DNA of 64,000 bases. Origin: Nitrospira sp. Its GTDB lineage: Bacteria; Nitrospirota; Nitrospiria; Nitrospirales; Nitrospiraceae. The stretch lies in the NCBI GenBank assembly GCA_024998685.1, contig JACOEH010000003.1, forward strand, positions 62,001 through 126,000, in the 5' to 3' direction. Position numbers and translations under genes: made by a program. The notes under the pieces are model-generated. The model had not been told where the DNA came from. It was given only the letters and a program-made list of their open reading frames with translations, and made no database searches. Below, piece after piece: positions 28,817-38,006 of the stretch; the stretch's first letter is position 1, and the number at the start of each line of letters is the position of its first letter.

Positions 28817-29731
28817 ATGATCGAAACCTATCTCAGCCGATTTGTGGATCGTTCGTTCGAATGGATTTCTTCGTCAGGCCTACGAATTATTTTGATTATG
28901 GTCGGGATGCTTCTCTTGTTTTTTCTGCTTCAGCGGGTGGTGGAACGGTTCCGCCTTCTCTATGAAGGACGGCTCTTCGGGTCGACGGAGATGAAACGGG
29001 CCGATACGCTGACTCAAGTCATCCGGGATCTTGCCCGCGTCGCCATTCTTGGAGTCGGGGGGATGATGGTGCTCTCGGAGGTCGGAGTGGATTTGAAACC
29101 CCTGCTGGCCGCAGCCGGGCTGGGCGGTCTGGCTATCGGCTTCGGTGCCCAAAGTTTGGTCAAGGATGTAATCTCGGGATTTTTCATTCTTCTCGAAGAC
29201 TCAATCCGGGTCGGCGACGTGGTGGAGATCGCCGGCGTGGGCGGCCTGGTGGAAGAAGTAAAGCTGAGGACGATCGTGCTGCGCGATGAGTCCGGAAGCA
29301 TTCATGTCATCCCAAACGGCAATATCAATACGGTGAAGAACATGACCCAACTCTATTCCTATTATGTCTTCAATATCGGTGTCGCCTACCGGGAAAACGT
29401 CGATGAGGTCATGGCCTTGTTGAAAGCCATCGCTGAAGGGCTGAGGGAAGATCCGGAGTTTGCAGGCGACATCTTAGAGCCGCTGGAGATGTCGGGAGTC
29501 GATCAGTTTGCAGATTCCGCAGTCATCATCAAATGCCGGATCAAGACCAAACCGATTCAACAATGGCGGATCGGCCGCGAGATGAACCGCCGGATCAAGA
29601 ACACCTTCGATGCCAAGGGCATCGAGATGCCGTTTCCTCACCAGACGATTTATTGGGGAGCGCCCAGGGCTGGAACGCCGCCGCCGCTCTATGTGGCGAG
29701 CGTGTCTTCCAATCCGTCGGCCGCGCGTTGA
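28817..29731 (+). CDS. MscS-family small-conductance mechanosensitive channel
   Basis: 304 residues. Transmembrane segments lie at about 20-45 (LRIILIMVGMLLLFFLLQRV), 70-90 and the pore helix AAGLGGLAIGFGAQSLVKD, which matches the Gly/Ala-rich TM3 of MscS. The beta domain follows (DSIRVGDVVEIAGVGGLVEE, then GSIHVIPNGNI). It releases solutes on hypo-osmotic shock. The ATG at 28817 has ribosome site TGGAGGTGTGC; the frame's earlier codon at 28805 lacks one. Confidence 0.93.
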   Translation: MIETYLSRFVDRSFEWISSSGLRIILIMVGMLLLFFLLQRVVERFRLLYEGRLFGSTEMKRADTLTQVIRDLARVAILGVGGMMVLSEVGVDLKPLLAAAGLGGLAIGFGAQSLVKDVISGFFILLEDSIRVGDVVEIAGVGGLVEEVKLRTIVLRDESGSIHVIPNGNINTVKNMTQLYSYYVFNIGVAYRENVDEVMALLKAIAEGLREDPEFAGDILEPLEMSGVDQFADSAVIIKCRIKTKPIQQWRIGREMNRRIKNTFDAKGIEMPFPHQTIYWGAPRAGTPPPLYVASVSSNPSAAR

Positions 29732-29739
29732 GCGCCAAG

Positions 29740-30034
29740 CGCGAAGCGTTTCATCCACGGCCCGGTATCGACGAAGGTCATCGGCGAGATTTTCGACGTA
29801 ACGCGAGCTGCATGCCGCGTCGGGTTTCGGTCGAAAGCGCAATCGCATATCCGCCTGGCCAAAAGATCAAAGCGGCGGTAGATTTCGAACACGGAGCGCT
29901 GAGGGCGACGACTCACCTCGTAACGTCAAGATCTCCCGCTTGAGTGTTGCGGACACATGCAGGCCTGTTTTCTTTGTCACCTGTTTCAGGATTTTTTCGG
30001 TATCATCGTCCAGACGAACAGTTCTGAGGCCCAT
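29740..30034 (-). pseudogene. Decayed RHH antitoxin - PIN toxin pair
   Basis: Reading leftward from ATG 30034: MGLRTVRLDDDTEKILKQVT gives a ribbon-helix-helix antitoxin N-terminus, but the frame ends after about 55 codons. The expected continuation sits in the other two frames: SVFEIYRRFDLL from 29895, then WPGGYAIALSTETRRGMQ ending LRRKSRR and TGA at 29778-29780. This TGA overlaps an ATG at 29779-29781 in the ATGA pattern usual for antitoxin-toxin pairs, and MTFVDTGPWMKRF matches the N-terminus of a PIN nuclease, which then dissolves. Two frameshifts plus loss of the toxin make it non-functional. Confidence 0.7.
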
Positions 30035-30153
30035 GATAGCTCTCCCTGAGCGAAATGTCATACAGACTGTAATACATCATGTTCACGTCGCCAACTCAAC
30101 TCTATGGACAGAGAGGTGGCCAGCTCTTTACCAGGCTGACTATCATCGCCTCC

Positions 30154-30951
30154 TCAAGCCGAGGCTCTTCTCCATCCTGAGAGCACACAGCGTTGCGCAA
30201 CGAGCGGGGTGAATCGGGTAATGTCGTGAGAGATTTCAATCATGAATCGGTTGGCGAGAGATTGATCCTCAAAACATTCGTACACGTCGTCGAGAAAGCC
30301 TCCACGAAGGAGCGGATGATGGAGGAACTCGGGGCCGAGACCAGTCGCGACTTCCAGCGGATATTCAATGGTCTCGACTCGATCAAGATCAAGTGCTTCG
30401 AGCCAGCCTCGCGCTTCCTGCGCTGACGGCCGTTCGTTCAGATAGGTCTGAAATCGCTCTCGCTCATTAATCCGCCCTTGTTGGATCATCGCCTGATTTA
30501 CTCGCTGCCACAGTGAATCGAATGTTCCATAGGACGGAAAGGTCAGGACGAGCTGACCGACGGGATTGAGTCGTTCGGCGAGTCTACGGACGACTTCGAA
30601 CCGATTGGGACGAAAGAACATGACGGAGAGATTGCCTGTGACGCGATCGAAGGTCGGCAGATCAGCCGGCAAGGCACGCATGTCCATACATTCGAAGCGA
30701 AGCCATGGTAATTGCGAACCTTGAATGGCTCTCGCACGGGCGACCTGACCGGCGCTGACATCTATTGCCAGTACTTCACCGGTAGGACCAACCTGCTCAG
30801 CGAGATAGAAAGCTGGAATGCCGTGGCCACAGGCGACATCGAGGATCCGCAGTCCTGGTCGAAGGTCTAGGTGTTGCAGTAACGATTCGGCGAACGGCGT
30901 GGACCAATAATCATGTTTCGGCAGAGGCCAGCGGAGAGCGTGCCTGTTCAT
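30154..30951 (-). CDS. SAM-dependent class I methyltransferase
   Basis: 265 residues. Rossmann motif I ILDVACGHGIPAFYLAEQ near residues 36-53 binds S-adenosylmethionine, followed by VLAIDVSAGQVARARA and MRALPADLPTFDRVTGNLSV. It resembles the UbiE/COQ5-like group, but the substrate cannot be read from the sequence. ATG at 30951. It is downstream of pgm on the same strand by 13 bp, so probably co-transcribed. Confidence 0.88.
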   Translation of the reverse strand: MNRHALRWPLPKHDYWSTPFAESLLQHLDLRPGLRILDVACGHGIPAFYLAEQVGPTGEVLAIDVSAGQVARARAIQGSQLPWLRFECMDMRALPADLPTFDRVTGNLSVMFFRPNRFEVVRRLAERLNPVGQLVLTFPSYGTFDSLWQRVNQAMIQQGRINERERFQTYLNERPSAQEARGWLEALDLDRVETIEYPLEVATGLGPEFLHHPLLRGGFLDDVYECFEDQSLANRFMIEISHDITRFTPLVAQRCVLSGWRRASA

Positions 30952-30964
30952 GGTGCCATGCAGA

Positions 30965-32611
30965 TCATGTGGGAGCGGCCAATGCGTCAGCGACGAGGGC
31001 TTGGGCTTCTTCTTGAATCCGCTTCAAGTGCTCTTTTCCTTTGAAGCTTTCCGCATAGAGCTTGTACACATCTTCGGTTCCTGACGGCCTGGCGGCGAAC
31101 CAGCCGTGCTCGGTGATGACTTTCAGACCGCCGATCGCTGCACCATTGCCCGGAGCTTTGGTGAGCATGGTTGTGATTCGATCCCCTGCCAGTTCTGTTG
31201 CGTGTACTCGACCGGGCGAGAGTTTGGAAAGAATGGCTTTCTGTTCCGGTGTGGCAGGTGCGTCGATTCGTTCATAGACCGGCTCGCCTAATTCTTTCGT
31301 GAGGTCTCGGTACAACTCGGATGGATCGCGGCCGCTCTTGGCCATCATTTCGGCAGCCAGCAGATCCATGATGATACCGTCCTTGTCGGTGGACCAGACT
31401 GTACCATCGCGACGGAGGAACGACGCGCCCGCGCTTTCCTCGCCGCCAAATCCGAGGGACCCGTCGAGCAGGCCGCTGACAAACCACTTGAAGCCCACAG
31501 GGACTTCAACCAATTTCCGTTTCAGCTTGGCCGCGACGCGGTCGATCAAGCTACTGCTGACTAAGGTCTTGCCGATCCCGGCATCGGATGTCCAGCCGGC
31601 ACGATTGGGAAAGAGGTAAGCAATCGAGACGGCCAGGTAATGGTTCGGATTCATCAAGCCGGAACGAGTGACGACCCCGTGCCGGTCACTATCGGCATCA
31701 TTCCCGAATGCCACGTCGAAGCGATCTTTCAAGGCGATCAGATTCGCCATGGCATAGGGAGATGAGCAGTCCATGCGGATCTTGCCGTCCCAATCCAGCG
31801 GCATGAAGCTGAATGTCGGATCGATTGTTGGATTCACATTTTCGATGTTCAACCCATACCGTTCAACAATCGGTTGCCAGTAGGCTACACCAGACCCGCC
31901 GAGTGGGTCGGCACCAAGCTTCAGTTTCGCGGACTTGATGGCATCCATGTCGATCACGTTGGTGAGATCGCTCACATAAGCCCCAATGTAGTCGTACAGA
32001 TGTGTGGTCGATACCCGTCGAGCTTGTTCAATCGGAAGACGTTTCACCCCTTGGAGGTTGACGGCTAGAAGGGCATTGGCTCGATCTTCGATCCATTTCG
32101 TGATCTGTGTGTCGGCTGGTCCTCCTTGAGGCGGGTTGTACTTGATACCGCCGTCTTCGGGGGGATTGTGCGACGGCGTGATGACAATCCCATCGGCCAG
32201 ACCGGAGGTTCGGCGTCGGTTGTGGGTGAGGATTGCATGGGAAATGACCGGTGTCGGCGTGTAGCCACTGTTTTGATCGATCATGACAGTGACGCCATTC
32301 GCCGCGAGGACTTCAATCGCGGTCGCGAAGGCCGGCTCAGACAGTGCGTGCGTATCTTTTCCCAAATAGAGTGGTCCGGTCGTGTGCCGAGCGGCCCGGT
32401 ATTCGCAAACGGCCTGAGTGATGGCCACGATATGGCTCTCGTTAAAGCTTCGTCTGAAGGAAGAGCCGCGATGCCCCGATGTACCGAATGACACGCGCTG
32501 TTCTCGGATCGAGGCATCCGGTTTCTCAGCCCAGTATGCGGACAAGAGTTTTCCCACATCTACGAGGCTTGAGGGAGGCGCTGGTTGGCCGGCAAAAGTA
32601 TGGATAGTCAT
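30965..32611 (-). CDS. pgm: Alpha-D-glucose-specific phosphoglucomutase
   Basis: 548 residues, the size of the enterobacterial enzyme. It interconverts glucose 1-phosphate and glucose 6-phosphate. [13 protein letters not shown] near residue 40, the catalytic Ser loop [12 protein letters not shown] and the metal loop [10 protein letters not shown] are all present, and [10 protein letters not shown] binds phosphate at the end. The ATG at 32611 starts [13 protein letters not shown]; the open frame upstream is not coding. A methyltransferase gene follows. Confidence 0.95.
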   Translation of the reverse strand: MTIHTFAGQPAPPSSLVDVGKLLSAYWAEKPDASIREQRVSFGTSGHRGSSFRRSFNESHIVAITQAVCEYRAARHTTGPLYLGKDTHALSEPAFATAIEVLAANGVTVMIDQNSGYTPTPVISHAILTHNRRRTSGLADGIVITPSHNPPEDGGIKYNPPQGGPADTQITKWIEDRANALLAVNLQGVKRLPIEQARRVSTTHLYDYIGAYVSDLTNVIDMDAIKSAKLKLGADPLGGSGVAYWQPIVERYGLNIENVNPTIDPTFSFMPLDWDGKIRMDCSSPYAMANLIALKDRFDVAFGNDADSDRHGVVTRSGLMNPNHYLAVSIAYLFPNRAGWTSDAGIGKTLVSSSLIDRVAAKLKRKLVEVPVGFKWFVSGLLDGSLGFGGEESAGASFLRRDGTVWSTDKDGIIMDLLAAEMMAKSGRDPSELYRDLTKELGEPVYERIDAPATPEQKAILSKLSPGRVHATELAGDRITTMLTKAPGNGAAIGGLKVITEHGWFAARPSGTEDVYKLYAESFKGKEHLKRIQEEAQALVADALAAPT

Positions 32612-32882
32612 AGTAAAGATGTAGTTCGACGATCCAGCTGCTGTCAACTGCGGAGGGCCGATAGAAGAGAAAGTAGACCTCACTCCTGTCCGGTTAAAAA
32701 ACGGGTTACCTTGGAGACTGTTTTTCCGCCTTACGTGAAGATGACGAGGCTTGGAAGGATGGCGCTTTCGATTGATGAATCGGGGGAGAGAAAACCCCTT
32801 ATAGAACGCTGAGTTCATAGATTTCGAGTGGCTGATCCGGTAAGATGCTCATAAGGACTTGTTTGTATTTGAAGGGGGTGGT

Positions 32883-35800
32883 GTGTCTCGTCTTCGGCTT
32901 GCGCTCGTGATCGTACTCACGTTCGCGGTGTTGGCTGTCGCGTTCCTCTCGTTTTCGAGGGAGCTGACCGGAGAAGACTATCTCAAAGATTTTGTGCTGG
33001 AACAGCTTGAAGAGAATCTGGGGAGAAAGATCGATGTGCACCGCGTCAAGTTTGTGGTGTTCCCCCGTATCCGTGTGGAACTCGCCGATGTCAAGATTCA
33101 TGATCCTGAGTCAGAGCAGATTGTCCTGACGGCTAAGCGGGTCGATCTGGTCTTACGCCTCCTGCCGCTCCTCAAAAAACAAGTTGTCGGAAAGCGATTG
33201 TTGATTGAGGAACCAACATTGACCCTTCGGCGCAATGAACACGGCCGTTGGAATGTCTTGGACGGCTTGCACAGCCAGGCGGATACTGATCAGCAAACGA
33301 TAGATATGATGGCGCGGACACTCATGATCAGAGAGGCGACGTTCGTCAATGGAACGATCACGGTCATCGATGCCGCCAGACCGGACGGCGTTCGGTCCCT
33401 CGAGTTAGAGCACGTCGAGTTTAGGCTGCTGGTTCGACCTGATCGCGGCCTGGCTGAACTGCATCTATCGGCGGCTCATCGTGGAGCAGCCGGTGTATCC
33501 GCTGTATCGCTGGATGGTATCGTCAAACGAGCAGAGCCATCGGTGTCGTTGTCCGGTGAAGAGACAACGGAATCCACGACAGGATTTCAGTTTGAAGGGC
33601 AGATCGACGCCGCGGATCTCAAGATACGGGATGCGGCCGACTTTCTGGGGCCTCGACCGGTTTCTGAGCATTTCCAAGGAGCGTTAAATCTTAAGAGCAC
33701 CGTCCGTATCATGCCGGGTATTGCCGGATACGACATGGTCCTGTCCGATATGACCGCGCATTTGAACGACATTACGCTGAAAGGAAAGGCTAATCTGGCC
33801 GGTCTCCTGACTCCGCAGCCGACGTTTGCCGTCACGTTCAGCAGTTCTCTTGTGGCCCTTCCTCAGCTCCTCAAAACTATTCCCCCCGACTGGATCCATC
33901 CGCAGCTTCCAGCCTTGCTGGCTGATCGCCAGATCGACGGCAAAGTGCAAGTGGTGAATGCGACACTCACCGGGACCGTGACGACCGGTCCTCAGCTTTC
34001 GGCGATCGGGGAGTTTCACATCAGCGAAGGTCGGGGCTTGATCGGCAGTGATCGTATAGCCGCAAAAAACCTCGCTGCAGTGATGGTGGTTGAGACAGGA
34101 CGTATTCGTATCGCCAAGGTAACCGGAATGTATGGGGCGATGCAGATCACCGGTGGAAAAGCGGAGGTGTCGTTTGTCAAGGCAGATCCATGGTTGGAAC
34201 TGGAAATCACGGGCGAAATGGCGGCAACGCATCTCGTTGAGTTTCTGGCGAGGGCTGTGAAAGTGGAGCGAGTGATGCAGTTGTTGGCCGGTATCCGCGA
34301 CGCAGAGGGTACGGCACAGTCGACGTTTCGCCTTGTGGGACCATTGAAACAATCCGGGGGGATTACATTTGCCGGTGGGGAAATTACGGCTCGCCAAGTC
34401 AGTCTGACCCATGTGAATTTACCGGAGCGTTTGACCGGGATGCAGGGAAGGTTTGTCTTGGCCGATGGGTCCACACAGTTTGATCAAGTCACTGGGCAGC
34501 TCGGTGGAACCTCTATCCAAGTCCAGGGGACGATCACCGGTGGAGGGACGAATCAGTTTCAAGACTTTGTGATTCGCACGCGCGGTGATGCGGCGCAGTT
34601 GGTGAGGTTGTTTCGTTCCTCGGCGATCGACCAGAGCACGATCGAGGGTACGCTCAGCTCGATGGTCGTATTCTCTGGTTCGACGGCCAGACCTCATATC
34701 CGAGGGTCCGTTGCGTTGGATGGTGCAAAAGTCTCGATTGGGGTAATTGCAAAACCCGTCGGTCCTCGCGCCACTGTGGAGTTTGAGGGTGTTATGCCAC
34801 AGTCTACCAGCGTAAAGTTGCAGCGAGTGGAGCTGGTCCTGCCATCTTTGAACATTCCGGCAAAAGGAACGATGCAGTTCGGTAATGGCTTTATGATCGA
34901 TATGGCAGTAGCGACCGGTACGTTATCGGTATCCAGTCTTCCGGAATGGATATCTAAAGGTGGGCTTGAAGCGGGCAATATCGAGGTCTCGCTTGATGTC
35001 AAAGGGAAAGAGCCGGATTGGAAGACCTGGCGGATGACCGGATGGGTGGGACTGACGAACGGGCTGATGCAGGCGAAAGGGATTGATGGGCACATACAGG
35101 ATCTCTATACCCGCGTAAAGTTTGCCCGCAATGAGGTCGAACTCAAGCGGCTCTCGTTTAAGGTACAAGGGAGTGATATCGCCATAGAGGCCAAGGTTCG
35201 AAATTGGGCGGCGAGGCCCACGATCACCGGCAAGATCGAATCCAACCAACTTGATATGAGTCTTGTCATTCCGAAAGGTGAACGGACACCTCTACGAGAG
35301 TTTCTCGAAACCTTGGCAGCGACCAGCCAAGTCACCATGTCGGCGGCCATTGTGCGCGGGCACTACAAGCATCTGAAATTCGGCTCGCTTGCAGCTCGAA
35401 TCAATATTCAGGATGGGGTGCTTGATATTGATCGTCTTTCCGGCGAGTCAACTCATGGGCACGTGGCTGGACGGCTGGTGGTCCAACTTCCTCCGAAGGC
35501 ACCGGCCGATCTTGATCTTTCATTTAGGGCAACCGGAGTAGAATTCGAAGACCTGTTGAAACTGACCAAGGCTCACGTCCATGGCGTATCAGGGGAAGTT
35601 CGTTTCAGCGGCGTTCTTCGCGGCCATGGTCGCAATCCCCATGGGGTCTACCCGTCGTTAAACGGAAGAGTCGAGTTATTGCTGGAAAATGGCCGCATTC
35701 TAAAATCGAATGAGCAAGCCGTATGGAAAATCATTAGCTTGCTGAATCTTCCGGCTGTGTTGCAGGGGAAGGTCGATCTTGAAAAGGAGGGATTACCATA

Positions 35801-36242
35801 CAACAGAATTTCCGCGACCATTGCGATTCAAGATGGGATGTTTCAGACGGAAAATCTGATCATCGACAGTCCAATTCTAAAAATTACGGCTGCCGGGAAT
35901 TACGATTTGCCGACAGACCAGCTGGATCTTGCCGTTGCCGTAAGTCCGTTCGGATCATACTCACAATTTCTCAAGACAATTCCGCTTTTTGGGCGAATCG
36001 TTGCGGGCGACCGCAAGGGGATAGCCACGGCGATGTTTTCTATGAAGGGAGCGGTGGAGGATCCGGAAGTGACCTATCTACCGGTGAAGTCCTTTGCGTC
36101 CGGCCTATCAGGGTTGGCCCAGTTGGCGGTTGATGTCTTAACGAATACCCTGACGCTACCGATAGATTTGGTGACGCCGGATGAAGAATCAGAAGTGCGC
36201 CCCAAAGATAAGACTCCCTCGCCGGCTCCTGCTGTGCCGTGA
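32883..36242 (+). CDS. Large AsmA-family protein
   Basis: 1119 residues. One N-terminal transmembrane segment (LRLALVIVLTFAVLAVAFLS) precedes an AsmA domain (LGRKIDVHRVKFVVFPRIRV). The rest is a long repeated beta structure typical of AsmA/TamB-like proteins that bridge inner and outer membranes and move phospholipids. The C-terminal AsmA_2-type end includes NRISATIAIQDGMFQTENL and SPFGSYSQFLKTIPLFG. GTG at 32883 with AAGGGGGTG before it is preferred over an upstream TTG at 32859. The 270-bp gap to pgm holds divergent promoters. Confidence 0.9.
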   Translation: MSRLRLALVIVLTFAVLAVAFLSFSRELTGEDYLKDFVLEQLEENLGRKIDVHRVKFVVFPRIRVELADVKIHDPESEQIVLTAKRVDLVLRLLPLLKKQVVGKRLLIEEPTLTLRRNEHGRWNVLDGLHSQADTDQQTIDMMARTLMIREATFVNGTITVIDAARPDGVRSLELEHVEFRLLVRPDRGLAELHLSAAHRGAAGVSAVSLDGIVKRAEPSVSLSGEETTESTTGFQFEGQIDAADLKIRDAADFLGPRPVSEHFQGALNLKSTVRIMPGIAGYDMVLSDMTAHLNDITLKGKANLAGLLTPQPTFAVTFSSSLVALPQLLKTIPPDWIHPQLPALLADRQIDGKVQVVNATLTGTVTTGPQLSAIGEFHISEGRGLIGSDRIAAKNLAAVMVVETGRIRIAKVTGMYGAMQITGGKAEVSFVKADPWLELEITGEMAATHLVEFLARAVKVERVMQLLAGIRDAEGTAQSTFRLVGPLKQSGGITFAGGEITARQVSLTHVNLPERLTGMQGRFVLADGSTQFDQVTGQLGGTSIQVQGTITGGGTNQFQDFVIRTRGDAAQLVRLFRSSAIDQSTIEGTLSSMVVFSGSTARPHIRGSVALDGAKVSIGVIAKPVGPRATVEFEGVMPQSTSVKLQRVELVLPSLNIPAKGTMQFGNGFMIDMAVATGTLSVSSLPEWISKGGLEAGNIEVSLDVKGKEPDWKTWRMTGWVGLTNGLMQAKGIDGHIQDLYTRVKFARNEVELKRLSFKVQGSDIAIEAKVRNWAARPTITGKIESNQLDMSLVIPKGERTPLREFLETLAATSQVTMSAAIVRGHYKHLKFGSLAARINIQDGVLDIDRLSGESTHGHVAGRLVVQLPPKAPADLDLSFRATGVEFEDLLKLTKAHVHGVSGEVRFSGVLRGHGRNPHGVYPSLNGRVELLLENGRILKSNEQAVWKIISLLNLPAVLQGKVDLEKEGLPYNRISATIAIQDGMFQTENLIIDSPILKITAAGNYDLPTDQLDLAVAVSPFGSYSQFLKTIPLFGRIVAGDRKGIATAMFSMKGAVEDPEVTYLPVKSFASGLSGLAQLAVDVLTNTLTLPIDLVTPDEESEVRPKDKTPSPAPAVP

Positions 36243-36349
36243 CCGGTCTGATTCTTGACCCCCCCCCATGCCCATGCTAGCATCATTTCAATGTCGACTC
36301 CGGACACCTCAAGGGATTCCATTCAGTCCTGCTTCCCCACGGTAAATTC

Positions 36350-37498
36350 ATGAAACGCAATGCGATATCCCAGCCGGAAGCGGCCACACTGTTCATCGCC
36401 GCCAGCGAGCAGGACTCGAATCTATACTATGCGACGCGCTTCATGGCGCCGGATCCGTTCATCTATCTCGAAATCAAAGGTGAGCGGCTGATGGTCATGA
36501 GCGATCTGGAAATGGATCGTGCCAGAACCCAAGCCTCCGTGGATCGAGTGCTTTCCTACTCTGAAATCGAACAGAAGGCGAAGAAACAGGGGATGAAGAG
36601 CCCAACGACGGTCGATATCGTGCACGTCGTCTTGAAAGAGTCCAAAATCAGACGCCTGCTGGTTCCGGCTAATTTCCCTTTCATCTACGCCATGCGATTA
36701 CAGGAACTGGGATACAGTCTCAAACCGAAGCGCGATCCGTTCTATGAACAACGTGTCGTGAAAAGCGCGGAGGAAGTCCGATCTATCGAGCTATCCCAGC
36801 AAGCCACCGAAGAGGCTGTGGCCTCGGCGCACGATCTGTTGCGACAGGCGATTATCCGTGGCGGAGAGCTTTGGTTTGACGGGGTGGCGTTGACATCTGA
36901 GCGGGTCAAGCAGTTGATCAATGTGAAACTCATGGAGCGGAACTGTGTGGCCCAGCATACGATCGTGGCGGGTGGGGAGCAGGCCTGTGATCCGCACAAC
37001 GAAGGGAGCGGACCATTGCCGGCTCATCGCAGTATTATCTTCGATGTGTTCCCTCGTTCAGCGACGAGCCGTTATTTTGCCGATATGTCGCGTACAGTGA
37101 TACGCGGGACGGCGAGTTCGGAACTAAAACGATTGTATGGCATCGTCAAGGATGCCCAAGAAGATGCCATCGGCAAAATCAAAGACGGCGCCGACGGCAT
37201 GAAGATCCATCAAGGCATCTGCGCGCGTTTTGAAAAGGCCGGATACAAGACCGGCTTGCTGAACGGGCGCATGCAGGGGTTTTTTCACGGAACCGGGCAT
37301 GGCGTGGGGTTGGACATCCACGAAGCGCCGCGTATCAGTCGAACCGGGTCACTTCTCCAAGAAGGGCATGTCGTCACTGTCGAGCCGGGGCTGTATTATC
37401 CAGGGTTGGGAGCAGTCCGGATCGAGGACATGGTGCTCGTCACGAAGGACGGTTGCCGAAATCTCACAAGCTTCCCCAAAGTTTTCGAGCTGGACTAG
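36350..37498 (+). CDS. M24-family Xaa-Pro peptidase
   Basis: 382 residues in creatinase/aminopeptidase P layout: an N-terminal creatinase-like domain (1-150) and a pita-bread metallopeptidase domain. Metal ligands are visible in IIFDVFPRS and FADMSRTV (two Asp), GTGHGVGLDIHE (His) and VTVEPGLYYPG (Glu), with a late Glu in RIEDMV. It cleaves N-terminal residues next to proline. ATG at 36350 has a weak ribosome site. Confidence 0.9.
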   Translation: MKRNAISQPEAATLFIAASEQDSNLYYATRFMAPDPFIYLEIKGERLMVMSDLEMDRARTQASVDRVLSYSEIEQKAKKQGMKSPTTVDIVHVVLKESKIRRLLVPANFPFIYAMRLQELGYSLKPKRDPFYEQRVVKSAEEVRSIELSQQATEEAVASAHDLLRQAIIRGGELWFDGVALTSERVKQLINVKLMERNCVAQHTIVAGGEQACDPHNEGSGPLPAHRSIIFDVFPRSATSRYFADMSRTVIRGTASSELKRLYGIVKDAQEDAIGKIKDGADGMKIHQGICARFEKAGYKTGLLNGRMQGFFHGTGHGVGLDIHEAPRISRTGSLLQEGHVVTVEPGLYYPGLGAVRIEDMVLVTKDGCRNLTSFPKVFELD

Positions 37499-37568
37499 AC
37501 GCAGTCATCCAACTCTCTCAGTCTAGTTGTGCACTCGTCGCGCTGCATACTTCCTATTTAAAACAGGG

Positions 37569-38006
37569 ATGTCTCACGAGTTTCACTTTCTGGACGATGT
37601 CGCGACGGCGGATCTCGCGTTTGACGCGGTCGGCGATTCGCTGCAGGATCTCTTTCAAGGGGCGACGAACGCGCTCATCGAAACTCTTGCCGATCCTCAG
37701 ACGGTTCGCTCTAGCTGGCAACAAACGATTGTGCGCGCAGATGAAGATCCCGCCGCCTTATTGTTCGACTGGTTGTCCGATCTGGTGTACTGGAAGGATG
37801 CGGCAGGAGTAGTATTTAGTAAAGCTCATGTCGCACTGACTCACCGGCCCGACGGCGCTTGGAGTCTGAATGGGTTGCTGTCCGGAGAACCGGTGAATGG
37901 TTCAACGCAGATGTTGCGAGCCGATGTGAAAGGAGTGACCAAGCATCTCTATCGATTGGGCCAAGAGAGAGGACGATGGACTGTGAGGGTGGTATTGGAC
38001 GTATGA
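37569..38006 (+). CDS. Archease, RtcB cofactor
   Basis: 145-residue archease, a metal-binding protein that speeds guanylylation and turnover of the RNA ligase RtcB. MSHEFHFLDDVATADLAFDA opens the domain with the acidic metal site; AALLFDWLSDLVYWKDA and the KGVTKHLYRL segment are typical. The ATG at 37569 gives a family-like N-terminus. Its TGA overlaps the rtcB start by 4 bp, tying translation of the two. Confidence 0.88.
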   Translation: MSHEFHFLDDVATADLAFDAVGDSLQDLFQGATNALIETLADPQTVRSSWQQTIVRADEDPAALLFDWLSDLVYWKDAAGVVFSKAHVALTHRPDGAWSLNGLLSGEPVNGSTQMLRADVKGVTKHLYRLGQERGRWTVRVVLDV

